This document shows positions 40,082 to 50,518 of a stretch of 64,000 nucleotides of DNA, piece by piece (position 1 is the first letter of the stretch; every line of letters begins with the position of its first letter). The notes under the pieces are model-generated. The model ran no database searches. It was not told the origin of the DNA and saw only the letters and a program-made list of their open reading frames with translations. The stretch is from Cerrena zonata (lineage: Eukaryota; Basidiomycota; Agaricomycetes; Polyporales; Cerrenaceae): positions 62,001 to 126,000 of the forward strand of contig JASBNA010000052.1 in assembly GCA_038087015.1 (NCBI GenBank). The letters are read 5' to 3'. Made by a program: the position numbers and the translations under genes.

Positions 40082-41533
40082 ATGGCGGATCAGTCCTTTT
40101 CATTTGGCATGTCGTTTTCGAATGGTCAAACCCATTCGCCGATTAACAAACATGGTATGAAGTCAGTTTCTACGCCCATTAACGATGTTCAAGTCTTGGA
40201 TGAAGGAGACTTGTCTGAGATTCCAATCGAGGCATTCGAAAAGCATGGATCCACTCCGTCGAGTAATAGTGATGTCAATAGCCAGGGAGGAGAAAAGAAG
40301 AAACTTCACTCTATATTGAAAAATAGTCCCAATAAGAGTGATAACCAAAATAATTCAGCTACTTTGGCATCAGTCTCGGAATCTTTACTCAAAAAACACC
40401 CAGGATTAAGAATTGCAACCACAAATAATGGCGAAATCAATCCAGTGAAAGGCGCGAGAGTAATTTTTTCACCAACTAAAGAGATATTATCTTATAGAAA
40501 TGATTATCTTAGTGATGATGATGTTACTCCTTCACCACCACCTCAAGTATTAAGAGGTAGAAGTAAAAAAATTAATTTGGATAAGAATAGAGCCAAAGTC
40601 ATTCTGAGTGAAGGATTTTATGAGGAAGCTGAAGCAAATATTGAACCAAATGATGACGATGATGATGATGAATATATCAATTTAACTGCTGAAAAACATC
40701 CTAATGTTTTAGGAAGCTCCTTCAGCAATTCAAAAACATTTGATCAACAAAACAATGAAACGAATAATGAAAATAATAATGAAACTAAATATTATGATGG
40801 AATACTTAAAGTTTTTAATATATTGGTTACTGATCCCAAAATTCCTTACGTTTTATCGCTTTATGTACAACTTTTTCTTAACATTTCGCTGATTTCTTTA
40901 CTTGCTTACTTAATATTCATATTTGTAAAGACAGTCAGATCTGATATTAATCAAAAAATTGAAATGTATACCATGGATGCCTTACATGAAATCTCCCTTT
41001 GTTCAAGAGAATATTTTAGAAATAAGTGCTCAATTGAAAATGGTAATGTTAGAGTGCCTGCTTTAGAGAAAACATGTACAATGTGGGGGAAATGTATGAA
41101 CAGAGATCCTCAATTGATTGGTAAGTCAAAGGTTACTGCTGAAACTTTTGCTGATATCATCAATGGTTTCTTAAAGCCAATTAGTTGGAAATCTCTTTTC
41201 TTAATGACATTTCATGTTTTAATAACTTTTTTCTTCACTAATAGGGTTTTCGGTGATTATCGTCATTCTACTTATATGAATCAAGAATCAGAAACAAATA
41301 AAATCAACTCTCTAGAGTCTAGATTGTATGATCAAGAGCAACTTCTATCACAATATAAGGAGCAAAATGAAAAACTACAAGCAAATCAATCTTATTACCA
41401 AGGTGATATGGATACTCCCAGTGCTACTAGATTGGAATCCCCCCATAGTTTTGACGATGGTACCTTGGTTCGTTCAAAAAACATAAACTCTTCTTTCCAT
41501 TCTCCATTACAAAATAAGTTTAGATACCGATAA
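40082..41533 (+). CDS. BRL1: BRL1/BRR6-family nuclear-envelope protein
   Basis: A 483-residue protein with the Brl1/Brr6 core: a membrane span near residue 258 (YVQLFLNISLISLLAYLIFIFV), a lumenal segment with four cysteines (LCSREYFRNKCS; CTMWGKCM) predicted to form disulfides, and a second span near 371 (LFLMTFHVLITFFFTNRVFG). These essential proteins act in nuclear pore assembly and membrane homeostasis of the nuclear envelope. Long disordered N- and C-terminal tails favour Brl1 over the shorter Brr6. The C-terminal half has a coiled-coil-like stretch (SRLYDQEQLLSQYKEQNEKL). Confidence 0.88.
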   Translation: MADQSFSFGMSFSNGQTHSPINKHGMKSVSTPINDVQVLDEGDLSEIPIEAFEKHGSTPSSNSDVNSQGGEKKKLHSILKNSPNKSDNQNNSATLASVSESLLKKHPGLRIATTNNGEINPVKGARVIFSPTKEILSYRNDYLSDDDVTPSPPPQVLRGRSKKINLDKNRAKVILSEGFYEEAEANIEPNDDDDDDEYINLTAEKHPNVLGSSFSNSKTFDQQNNETNNENNNETKYYDGILKVFNILVTDPKIPYVLSLYVQLFLNISLISLLAYLIFIFVKTVRSDINQKIEMYTMDALHEISLCSREYFRNKCSIENGNVRVPALEKTCTMWGKCMNRDPQLIGKSKVTAETFADIINGFLKPISWKSLFLMTFHVLITFFFTNRVFGDYRHSTYMNQESETNKINSLESRLYDQEQLLSQYKEQNEKLQANQSYYQGDMDTPSATRLESPHSFDDGTLVRSKNINSSFHSPLQNKFRYR

Positions 41534-41864
41534 GACTAGTCAGTTTTCAGAACATTACATACCGTATATAGCATAGTGAATACATTAATTCATAACAAAC
41601 AAGATTAAAAAGACACAAAAAATAGAAGACTAATACTATACATAAAATCATTAAAACAATGGTATAAAGATAAACGTCATAGAAAGCTTTTCAGAGACCC
41701 GGGGCCCTCCATTCAAGGATTCCGGTATTTCCCAAATTGAGAGGGTCTTTAGGGGTTCTAAAAGTTCAATTAAATTCAAAATTGGTAATGGATTCCCTTT
41801 GTTTCAAAGCTTATCCTAACTACTGAAACTCGGAGTTTCTCAACCAGAAAGAGAAATGCGAATA
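41534..41864. other. Convergent intergenic region, BRL1 / membrane protein
   Basis: There are 331 bases between two convergent stops. No gene was recognised. It contains a short GC-rich patch (CCCGGGGCCC-like) near 41698-41708. Confidence 0.5.
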
Positions 41865-42629
41865 CTAAACCAGATACAACGAAACACTAACAAGCACAAT
41901 AACAAGGCAATTCTTGAAGAATTTGATCAAGGAGTCTGGACTTATAGATAGGAGTCCAAAAGTCACAACACCCATTGTGAAATATGAGGTGAGAATCAAT
42001 TTCTCAAACAATTTACCTAACTGGATAATCATTGGCCTTGCTTGGGTATAAACCCCCAGAAGGATTGCAAAAAAAAACCAATTTTTCAGCTGCGAAGTAA
42101 TAAATTGAGTGCTAAAGATAATCAAGTAAGTGTTTAAAGCACCAAGGTTGTCGTAGTAGTTTTCGCTGAGTTGAGCAGAACTGTAGCCAAGGGTAAGAAT
42201 AGTGGATTCAAATAGGTATGCGAACGATTGTAAATTAAGTTTGAAAAGGATAGAATTGAATTTAATTTCAAATACTTCTTTGAAATGGGCACGCATCCGG
42301 AATTGCTTTAATGCCATTAAAACAGAATTGATTATTGATGGATTCAAACTGATTATATACTTTTGGCGGTCTACGACAAATAATTTCGTATCAGGGTTAG
42401 CCAACTTTGTTTCAAGTGAATGCCCAAGGCATTTTATCTCTTCCGAACTGGAATTCAATTCGTCCTCATGAGAGTTTCCAATCAGGGGATTCTGAATAAG
42501 GATCGAGCTTTCAAGTATGTCACCAAGAAAAGCATTAGGTATGTGGTAGACGGATGAATGGGCGGTCGGATTAACAAAACTAACTGTAAATTTGCTTAGA
42601 GTACTTTGCCAGAATCCAGTTTCAGCCAT
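41865..42629 (-). CDS. Hypothetical multi-span membrane protein
   Basis: A 254-residue protein of unrecognised family. The N-terminal ~120 residues are soluble, with an acidic Ser-rich loop (EDELNSSSEE). The C-terminal half has three or four hydrophobic segments (ALNTYLIIFSTQFI; NWFFFAILLGVYTQ; LTSYFTMGVVTFGLLS; CLVIVLVSVSLYLV), ending inside a span. This suggests an organelle or ER membrane protein with its N terminus outside the bilayer. The start ATG at 42629 is clear. No function is proposed. Confidence 0.65.
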   Translation of the reverse strand: MAETGFWQSTLSKFTVSFVNPTAHSSVYHIPNAFLGDILESSILIQNPLIGNSHEDELNSSSEEIKCLGHSLETKLANPDTKLFVVDRQKYIISLNPSIINSVLMALKQFRMRAHFKEVFEIKFNSILFKLNLQSFAYLFESTILTLGYSSAQLSENYYDNLGALNTYLIIFSTQFITSQLKNWFFFAILLGVYTQARPMIIQLGKLFEKLILTSYFTMGVVTFGLLSISPDSLIKFFKNCLVIVLVSVSLYLV

Positions 42630-44084
42630 TAAAGAACTATCTTAGTATGATCACTTAACGTATGAAAAACTTAAACAGATGCTTTCTTTACTATACTTAG
42701 TTAGACGTAGCTTTTTGGTATAAGTAATGGACGTAACTGCTTAGTATAAGTGATAGACTTTTCTTGAGGAAGGGATTCGTCTCTATTTATATAGTTATAG
42801 CCATGGGCGAATTCATTCTTGTCATGGTACATCATTTCAATTAGACTGAATATCTGCTCCATATTGTTTAGACCTACTCCCAGTCGGGGGTTCCCTTCGG
42901 TAAATCAACTCCATCAGCTGAATAAGTCTAATGACAGCCGTTATCGACAAATGTACGGGTTCATTTCCTGCGAACCTTCCCTTTTTGTATGCAACAACCA
43001 CGCTTTCCATCGATGACTGACTCAATTAAATGACATGTTCGTGATAGCCTTCGATAACCGAGTCTATATGATCAGCGTAGTCAATGGGCTCATATCACAC
43101 ATGGCTGTTATCAAGAGTGAAGCGAGATTTGCAAAAAATACAACGAGCCCGAGTCACTACAGTTATCATCTTAACCGTTATCTTTATTGGACTCGAATTA
43201 ATGAGTTCATAAGTGGATTCCGTAACTAAATGACTTTACTCAGAATACCTCAAACACTGGAATTATACGACGTCATTGGCAGTGAAGCTATCTCTGCCTG
43301 CCCCCCATATTGTTCCTTAAAATAGTCAGATCCAAAGGGATGAGTTCGGCTCTGTTGACATGCCAAATACTTTGGGTGGATTCAGCACTGGATTTAGATA
43401 AAAGTAGTAGAAAGCCATTTTTGAAAGGTTGGTCAGATCTTCACCGATCCAGATCCATATCCCAAAATTGTTAAACAAGAGAATGTTTCGCTCTACCTGA
43501 TACATATGGTACAATTGGACCGTTTCTATACCGTAGCACTGACTTTGTGAGAAACAATTGATAAGTTCCAGTATATTGCAGATCCTTCAGAAGATGGGCT
43601 TCTCAGGCTTGGATTTGCATTGATCGTCCATCGCTTTGCTATGGCAATCTATGAATACTGGTTGCCAACCAACTCTAAATATTCTTCCCAAACGTAATCC
43701 TTTAGCACTTAGATCTAAAGCGCCAGCCAAACTCTCCACGACTTGGCCAGACTGTCTTCTCATTGAGCTAGTCATACATAGTTGTTGTTCTAATATATAA
43801 GAGATCAAGAAATGAATCAAATTCCGCGTGGAGTTTTTTTTTTGTTTTTTTCGTCTTAAGCTGTAAGAAAAAGTCCATTTACTATTTCAACATCCATTAT
43901 CGGCTTTGACGCTTTTGTTGTCTGTACCATTGAAGGTGAATAAGTTGTGAGGCACAAGAAAGATTCGTGACTTATTGTGATATAAAGCATATACCTAAGA
44001 TAGTTAGGTATTGAATTACTGGTTATTTATTTAGAAATTTAAAGACACAGCTTTTGGAGGTGTTTCAGACTCCATGAAATCAAG
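42630..44084. other. Degraded interval without an intact gene
   Basis: There are 1455 bases between the membrane-protein start and the LYS14-like ATG. It contains a minus-strand decayed coding region (about 42837-43820) and a Rap1-like word (42951-42960). No other gene was recognised. Confidence 0.5.
42837..43820 (-). pseudogene. Decayed minus-strand coding region, weakly PEX11-family-like
   Basis: Protein-like pieces follow each other on the minus strand. Starting near 43820: MTSSMRRQSGQVVESL, then ALDLSAKGLRLGRIFRVGW, then an in-frame TGA near 43587. The same frame resumes with RICNILELINCFSQSQ and LLFNNFGIWIWIGEDL. Near 43330 a +1 shift gives SDYFKEQYGGQAEIASL before further stops. A last piece (42837-43025) contains VHLSITAVIRLIQLMELIYRR. 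The LRLGR segment and the aromatic NNFGIWIWIGED helix loosely recall fungal Pex11-family proteins, but no match could be computed. Multiple stops and shifts indicate decay or a poor-quality stretch. Confidence 0.35.
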
Positions 44085-44103
44085 ATGTCACTTAACCCGA
44101 TAA
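44074..44103 (+). promoter_or_regulatory. uORF of nine codons overlapping the LYS14-like start
   Basis: An out-of-frame ATG 11 bp upstream of the zinc-cluster ATG opens a short frame that ends at TAA 44101-44103, inside the coding region. It would reduce initiation at 44085 if included in the leader. Confidence 0.35.
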
Positions 44104-46347
44104 AGAAGAGGAAATACAGTAGGAATGGGTGCTATGAATGTAAACGTCGGAAGATCAAGTGTGATGAATTGAGTGAAAAAAGCTGTGGAAATTGTCTAAG
44201 AATTGAAATACCCTGTGTTTATCCAAGTAAAGGATGCCCCTAAAAAACCAAGGAAACCAAGAAGCAAAAATCCAGTCAGATTTCAACAGGTGAATGCTAA
44301 TAGTTTCACCAATGATTTTGCTGATGTCAAAGACAAAATCCTTCGGCAAATTAGCTCTAATGCTTCTCCAGAGTCAGACTCTTCCTCAACTAGTTTTGGA
44401 GCTCCTTCTCAGGATCCAATTCCAACTGCAACTTCTTTAGAAGATGTGCATGTGTATGGTAAGAGCCCAATAATCAAGGGTTCATTAACTAGTTCGAATA
44501 ATGACGATTTATTATCATTTGATAACATCTGGGATGATGCAAACAATTTAGTCATGGTTTGGCTGACTTTAATGTATTTGATACTAATATCAAAAACTTT
44601 TCTGACAATTCACTCAAACCTTTCCACTCGAATATCATTTTAAATGCGGACGACGCAGACTCACTCTTCAAGGATCTCGATATCGAGTCGTATATTCAAA
44701 ACCCTAACCCTGGAGTTGCAGAATTCGACTCTAATTCTTTTTGGAGAGAAAAACAGCCTCTAATAAGTGATAATTCACCTAAAACCAATAAACAAGAAGC
44801 TGAAAAAAGGACAAATCTAGACTTGATCGAAAAAATTATTCAAATTTACAAATTGAACGAAGTAGAAATAGGATACTTAAAAGACATAACCTATTCTCCA
44901 TTGGCATTCTATATATACCCCTTTGGAACTTCAGTGGAAGATGATAAAGTTATTCGCATTTTGCTAGAGTATATGGTATACTTCAAATATTTAACCTATG
45001 CTACAGGTCGCGCTAGGTGCCTCTTGTAAGTATAACATGACTGGTGATAAACATCACGATGCATACCTGAGGAAGTATATAACGATTTGCATGAAATTGT
45101 TGGTGGTTGCATTTTCCGATTTAAAAAATAACAAACATTTCTTGAGAAGTATAGAAGGTTTGGTTTTAACGGTTATTGTTTTGGCAATGATATTTGCAGA
45201 CGTTGCTTGCTTGGATTTGGATAACGTTTCAGACTCGTGGACGTCGCATTTAAATGGCGCTAGAGATTTGCTAATCAAATATAAAAAAATCAAACAGCAA
45301 GATGGTGGAAAAGATACGGTCGATTCACCTGGGATAACACTTGCCAAAGCTTTTGTTTTTCAATTATGATTGGCTATCAAAGCTAGCCTTGCCTCCAAGT
45401 AAATTAAGGGAAGTGAACCTTGAGCGTGGTGCATTTCTTGATCCTTGTCACGTTGGCTTTGATAAGAATCCTCAGAATGTAGCTGCATTACAGAAAATGG
45501 GATATTGACGCCAAAGACCATGACACTGTCGGGTTTTAATCTATATTTATCATTATCAGAAGAGCTTACCAATTGTATAGAGGAATTAGTCCTACTAGCC
45601 AAAAAGGCTGCGGGAACGGATGATTCTAACTACAATCAAGTTTCGCCTTCCGAAGTATGGAGTTTTATGAGTTTACTAGAAAAGGCCTCTAGACAGCAAG
45701 TTGTTCCCTTGATGACAGGGTCACCTAGATTCATGATTCCGGAAAATAGTCCAGGTCATCCAAACTATCCAGATTATGCAGATAAACTAATCCTTCCCGA
45801 TGGTGCTTATGAAAAAGATTGGGATGAAACTGGAAGATCCTTTTATATTTCGACATGTGATGCTTCTCAACGGGTACACACGTATGCGTTATATTTAAAA
45901 GTATTGACCACTCCTGGTCTTCTTTATTTACCGAAGAGACACCCAATGATTAAAGAAACAATCAATAAGTGCATGGAAACTATGTACTTCCTCAAACCAA
46001 AATCAGATCCAAATTACAAACCTGAAAATGTTTTGAAAGAAAGTCAAAATTATTATTTGGTGAAACACCTTTTTAATTTCAAAATTGTAATGACTCAACT
46101 CACTTTTAGAATGTGTTCAGATTTAACAGACAACCTTGATGATTTTGAGAAATTAGAATTATATTTTCAAGGAATGCTTGAACTCTGTACTGGTAGTGCC
46201 TTACATGCATTGGATAGACTCCGAAAGAATAGAGAGGCATCAATTGAAAGACATAAGAAAAGACAAGCTATAGGTAAGGAAAGCAAAACCGATGTTTTCG
46301 ACGAAAGTGACTACAAATATTCGGTCGAGGCATACCCAATTTACTGA
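44085..46347 (+). pseudogene. LYS14-like Zn(II)2Cys6 transcription factor, about six frameshifts
   Basis: The first piece encodes a zinc cluster (RKYSRNGCYECKRRKIKC...CGNC...C) with the RKYSRNGC lead-in typical of Lys14-family regulators, and runs into TAA after CVYPSK. Coding then continues in other frames. Pieces are PKKPRKPRSKNPVRF (from ~44230), LADFNVFDTNIKNF (from ~44560, opposite shift), LGASCKYNMTGDKHHDAYL (from ~45005), YDWLSKLALPPSKLREV (from ~45360), AKDHDTVGFNLYLSL (45505-45540) and the last long frame to 46347. The middle and C-terminal parts look like a fungal-specific activation domain. Counting five extra bases and one missing base restores 753 codons. Candida species often have several Lys14-like paralogues, so loss of one is plausible; consensus error is the alternative. 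Confidence 0.6.
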
Positions 46348-46553
46348 GATGATTATCCAAGTTATCATGAAATGGGTGCGAAATTATTTACAAGTAACGG
46401 CATTTACTTATCAGAATAATGAACGTTTTATATACGCTAGTTCACAAGTGTGTGAATATATGTATATATTATCTTACCTACATACGTAAAGGTTTAATGC
46501 AAATGTGAGACGATTCGAAAGTTTTTGTCTGTAAGAAAGTTTATCTATTGAAC

Positions 46554-49499
46554 CTACTCATTCAATAAACATAGTGCTCGGCTAGCATCTTTAAGGGCAT
46601 GTGAGGGAAAACCAGCAAGCTTTGCTACTTCAAAAGCATAAGATCTTTCACTGATACCCGGTTCTAGTTTGTGATCGATGATGAAGTCCATAGAGTCATC
46701 TTTTTTGGGGGTTTTTATGACCCTAGTACGGTAATATCTTATTTTATCTTGATTCATCGTATCAATTGATAGAAGGTTCTCGAGTTCTTTTCCGAAATGA
46801 GTTGCAAATAATGAACGACATTTATTTACAGTTAGTAAGTGAACAAGTGTTGCGTATGCAATCGACAACCCTTCCTTACCACTGGTACCACGACCCACCT
46901 CGTCGACAATGGCCAATGAGCGAGATGTTGCATTTTTCAAGATATTACTGGTTTCAACCATTTCCACCATGAAGGTACTTAAATCACTGAAAAGGTCATC
47001 AGAAGCACCTATCCTGGTGAATATCTTGTCGACAATCCCGAGACTTGCTTTTTGAGCAGGAACAAAAGATCCAATTTGAGCTAGTATTACAATCAAAGCG
47101 TTTTGTCTTAAATAAGTACTCTTACCACCCATGTTAGGCCCCGAAATTACCCATAATTTTCCATCATTTCCGATGTTGATATCATTTGGTGTGAACATTT
47201 GACCAGCAGATTTCAAACCAGCTTCAACAACTATATGCCTACCATCAGAGATCTTTATTTGAGGTGTTTTCACTAGACGGGGACAGACGAGATTATATTC
47301 GTGAGCCAATACTGCGAAAGAAGAAGTGATATCTAAAAAGTCAACCATTTTGCTAGCCTTTCGAATATCAGTGACTTTGTCTAATACTTTATTACGGAGA
47401 TCGATAATTATTTCTGTTTCGATTCTGTTGATTTGTTCTGTTTTACTTACGAGCAACCACTGTAAGTCAGTCCAATTTCTTGGAGAATATATTACTGAAG
47501 CCTTTCGTTTCTCCCTGATATCATCTTCGAGCATGGTGTTTATTAAGTCAATCAGGGACTTCTTACCTGAAATATGGATGACATTAGCAAACTTTCCATG
47601 TTGAGTTTTTTTAACAATATTGACCTTGGGGTCAATTTCGTTGTATATTTGATCTTGTAAACCTTCAATGAGTATTTTCTCTTGCAATTTGAGCGAGTCA
47701 AATTCATCGTGAAGTTTACTGAGTTTATCTGTATGGTCTCGCTTTATTGCAAAAAGGAAACTTGGTTCATTTGATTCAGGAGTTGTAGGGACTATTTTGA
47801 ATCTTTCAATGCCATTATTACTATAGGAACCACTATCTGGGAAGTCTTGACTTTTTTCCACTGTTTCTAGATCTAATTCATTTTCATTCAAATCAGCAAC
47901 TGGTTCGAGCTCTTCGTATTCTATATGAAGAGTATTCTGAATTTCGTGGGCAATTTCTATTGGGATTTTGAAATCTTTCAAGAAGGAATTTAACTCTTTG
48001 GAATCTAAATTCTGCATTTCATATCGCAAGAAATCTTCAATTTCCTTTAGTTTGACCAAACTTTCGGCGATGCTTTGTAGTTGATTAACTGAATGACCAG
48101 TTCCAAAAGACAAATGCTGAATAGATCGTATGAAATCTCCTATTTTCGAGAGTTGATTTCTCAAATGCAAACGAATGTAAGTATTATCCTTAAATATAGT
48201 CACGAAAGCTTGTCTTCTACGTAGTTCCTCGACGTCTAGAATAGGCGACTTTATCCATTGAGTAAGTAAACGCGTTCCCGAAGGAGTTACTGTACGTTTG
48301 ATAGTGGTGAGAAGCGAACCCACCACTGAACTAGAGCCACTAGTCTGTCTTTCAGTAAGCTCTAATGCTTCACGGGTTCTTGGATCCATTTGTAAGCACT
48401 TCTCATTCCAATATTGAACAGGAACGTCTATTGACGGAGTACTTTCTGGTAAGTTAACGTTTATATAAGATAAGATCATGTTCATTGCGGCTTCTTCTCT
48501 TTGCGAAAGATTTTCCAAGTATTTTCTGGTAGCTTGAATGGAAGATTTAAATTGGAGTTTATAGTCTTTATAGGTTGTTTTATGGTACCTCAAGATGTAT
48601 TTTTTCAATTCTTGTAAATCAGGACACCATTTACCCATTATCAAACCATCTTGTTGGAAATCTTTTGACAAGACAATTTCGCTGGGGTTAATACGAGATA
48701 TATCAGTCATCACTTCAGATAAAGTAGTTTGTTGAACGTAAAATTCACCAACAGAAATATCAATCCAGGAGATTCCAACCGGTAAATCAGGATCAGCTGG
48801 AACTTTAGTACAGTTTGCCGGTAAATATATTGCAGCCAAATAGTTGTTTTGGTTGTAGTTCAAAAAGCTTTCATCGACCAAAGTTCCGGGCGAAATGATA
48901 CGGGAGATTTTCCGATGAATGATATTTGAGCTTGATTCGTTATTGATATTGGGGTATTGATCGATAATGGCCACATTGACTTCTAAATCTTGAACTAAGG
49001 TTTTAACGAATTTTTGTAGATTGAAAGTTGGAAATCCTGCCATAGGAACCGCATAAGATGATGTCTTTCTAGTGGCGACTTTTAGATTAAGTTTAGGACC
49101 AAAGGTCAAAGCTTGTTCGAAATACAATTCGTAGAAACTACCAACCTGAATTAAGCAAACGCTTTCAGGATTAGCGTCGATTAGCTTTCTCATTGAAGCA
49201 TATAAAGGAGTCAACGATTCATTTTCTTTACGACCACCCCTATCCCAGTCAGGTAGTTCCAAAGAGGGTTCCAAAGTTGGCTCTAGTGCGGACTCCAATC
49301 TAGACTCCGAAGAGTGTGGAGCTATGAATCTTGGATTAATGATACTCGAGCTTGATGAAGCTGTTGATAGTGAAGGATTTTGAAGGATCTTGGATTTTTT
49401 AGGTAAGTTTAGACATGAGGATTTATAGAAGCTTCTACTTAGTAGGAGCTGGAGGTAACCTATGTTACATCGTATTTGTCTAGCACTAATTGGAGTCAT
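46554..49499 (-). CDS. MSH1: MSH1, mitochondrial MutS-family DNA mismatch-repair ATPase
   Basis: A 981-residue protein. The N terminus (TPISARQIRCNIGYLQLLLSRS) is basic and Ser/Leu-rich, a mitochondrial presequence. MutS domain I follows (VGSFYELYFEQALTFGPKLNL), then VPMAGFP, the lever/clamp region, and the C-terminal ATPase: Walker A GPNMGGKST, DLSTFMVEMVETSNILKNA, Walker B SLAIVDEVGRGTS and FATHF. In S. cerevisiae, Msh1 preserves mitochondrial DNA. The longer frame begins with TTG, so the ATG at 49499 is used, which also exposes a proper presequence. The DGK1-like gene lies 173 bp upstream on the same strand. Confidence 0.94.
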   Translation of the reverse strand: MTPISARQIRCNIGYLQLLLSRSFYKSSCLNLPKKSKILQNPSLSTASSSSSIINPRFIAPHSSESRLESALEPTLEPSLELPDWDRGGRKENESLTPLYASMRKLIDANPESVCLIQVGSFYELYFEQALTFGPKLNLKVATRKTSSYAVPMAGFPTFNLQKFVKTLVQDLEVNVAIIDQYPNINNESSSNIIHRKISRIISPGTLVDESFLNYNQNNYLAAIYLPANCTKVPADPDLPVGISWIDISVGEFYVQQTTLSEVMTDISRINPSEIVLSKDFQQDGLIMGKWCPDLQELKKYILRYHKTTYKDYKLQFKSSIQATRKYLENLSQREEAAMNMILSYINVNLPESTPSIDVPVQYWNEKCLQMDPRTREALELTERQTSGSSSVVGSLLTTIKRTVTPSGTRLLTQWIKSPILDVEELRRRQAFVTIFKDNTYIRLHLRNQLSKIGDFIRSIQHLSFGTGHSVNQLQSIAESLVKLKEIEDFLRYEMQNLDSKELNSFLKDFKIPIEIAHEIQNTLHIEYEELEPVADLNENELDLETVEKSQDFPDSGSYSNNGIERFKIVPTTPESNEPSFLFAIKRDHTDKLSKLHDEFDSLKLQEKILIEGLQDQIYNEIDPKVNIVKKTQHGKFANVIHISGKKSLIDLINTMLEDDIREKRKASVIYSPRNWTDLQWLLVSKTEQINRIETEIIIDLRNKVLDKVTDIRKASKMVDFLDITSSFAVLAHEYNLVCPRLVKTPQIKISDGRHIVVEAGLKSAGQMFTPNDINIGNDGKLWVISGPNMGGKSTYLRQNALIVILAQIGSFVPAQKASLGIVDKIFTRIGASDDLFSDLSTFMVEMVETSNILKNATSRSLAIVDEVGRGTSGKEGLSIAYATLVHLLTVNKCRSLFATHFGKELENLLSIDTMNQDKIRYYRTRVIKTPKKDDSMDFIIDHKLEPGISERSYAFEVAKLAGFPSHALKDASRALCLLNE

Positions 49500-49672
49500 T
49501 GTGCTAGTCACTGACAGATCAACAGGTATCAGATCAGATAATCTTTCAAAATAACCCAATTTCTTCTAAAATCTTTTTTTTTTTCAAATGGACGCGTTCA
49601 ATTTTAACAGTACGGCTGAATCAAAGTGCTACATAAACTCATACTACTTAAATATCTGTATAATTGTATGTA

Positions 49673-50518
49673 CTATAATCTTGTTGAATACAAGAGAGTA
49701 TATAAAAACAAGCCACTCAAGGTTGGAATGGTGAAGTTATCATCGAGCCCCCACAAATCAATAAACTCGGAAACACTAGCGATCAAGCCAGTAGCAGCAG
49801 CGAAAACATGAATACTTAACTTGGATGATTCAGGGGACCACAGAACTTCACCAGGTGAATCTACCAAATGGTGGTATTTTGGAATGAGATAGGCATATTG
49901 CAAATAACAAACAAATACCCCGGTCACAAAGCTTGCAATTGAACCGGCCAAAGACTTTCCTCTCTTGAGACTAACGGTATACTTCCCCCATTCTCTCCCC
50001 ACAATCGAAGCCGAGGTATCAGCCCAGCTAAGAAGCATGTTTGTCATGAGACACAAGTCCTTTGGTAAGGATGCGGTGGTTAAGATAAGTCCAAGCAAGA
50101 AATATAAAATTCCATTATAGGTTTGGTGTTCCGATTCCCTCATCATGAACCCGAATAGTTTAAACACCATTAGATTCACCTTCTGATATCGGAAACGTAA
50201 AACCTCCACCACGAGCATGAAGGATCCAACCATAATGAAAGGTTTAGTGAAGATAGCTGCGTTGTACCCATTTACGTATAACCAAATCGAGAAAAACCCC
50301 GTAAATGAATGGAACAACTTACGGGGGACCTCATGCTTAGCATTTATCACATCATACCACTGAGACCACAGTCGTGGGGTCTCATCAAGGGGTCCATCTG
50401 AGCAGTCAGAGTCGGTATCGCTAGCAGTACTTATTTTATAATTGCAATCTTGCTTCTTGAGAAGAGCAGCTTGACTTCGTGTCAACCGTCTGACATGGGT
50501 ACCTGAAACCGATGTCAT
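49673..50518 (-). CDS. DGK1-type CTP-dependent diacylglycerol kinase, copy A
   Basis: A 281-residue integral membrane protein of the CTP-transferase fold. It carries the Dgk1 phrases EVPRKLFHSFTGFFSIWLYVNG, MRESEHQTYNGILYFLLGL, LLSWADTSASIVGREWGKYT, KRGKSLAGSIASFVTGV and the ending DDNFTIPTLSGLFLYTLLY. Dgk1 phosphorylates diacylglycerol with CTP to make phosphatidate at the ER/nuclear envelope and counteracts Pah1. It lies 0.6 kb from a second copy in the same orientation. The N-terminal ~45 residues are the variable regulatory tail. This copy has a shorter tail than copy B. Confidence 0.88.
   Translation of the reverse strand: MTSVSGTHVRRLTRSQAALLKKQDCNYKISTASDTDSDCSDGPLDETPRLWSQWYDVINAKHEVPRKLFHSFTGFFSIWLYVNGYNAAIFTKPFIMVGSFMLVVEVLRFRYQKVNLMVFKLFGFMMRESEHQTYNGILYFLLGLILTTASLPKDLCLMTNMLLSWADTSASIVGREWGKYTVSLKRGKSLAGSIASFVTGVFVCYLQYAYLIPKYHHLVDSPGEVLWSPESSKLSIHVFAAATGLIASVSEFIDLWGLDDNFTIPTLSGLFLYTLLYSTRL

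Noticed and set aside
42819..43229. Plus-strand ORFs in the degraded interval
   Set aside because: They overlap the better minus-strand pieces and show no protein-like pattern.
44085..46347. Programmed +1 frameshifting as the sole explanation of the LYS14-like breaks
   Set aside because: One change is in the opposite sense, some must occur well before the stop codons, and no common slippery heptamer (CTT AGG C type) is seen.
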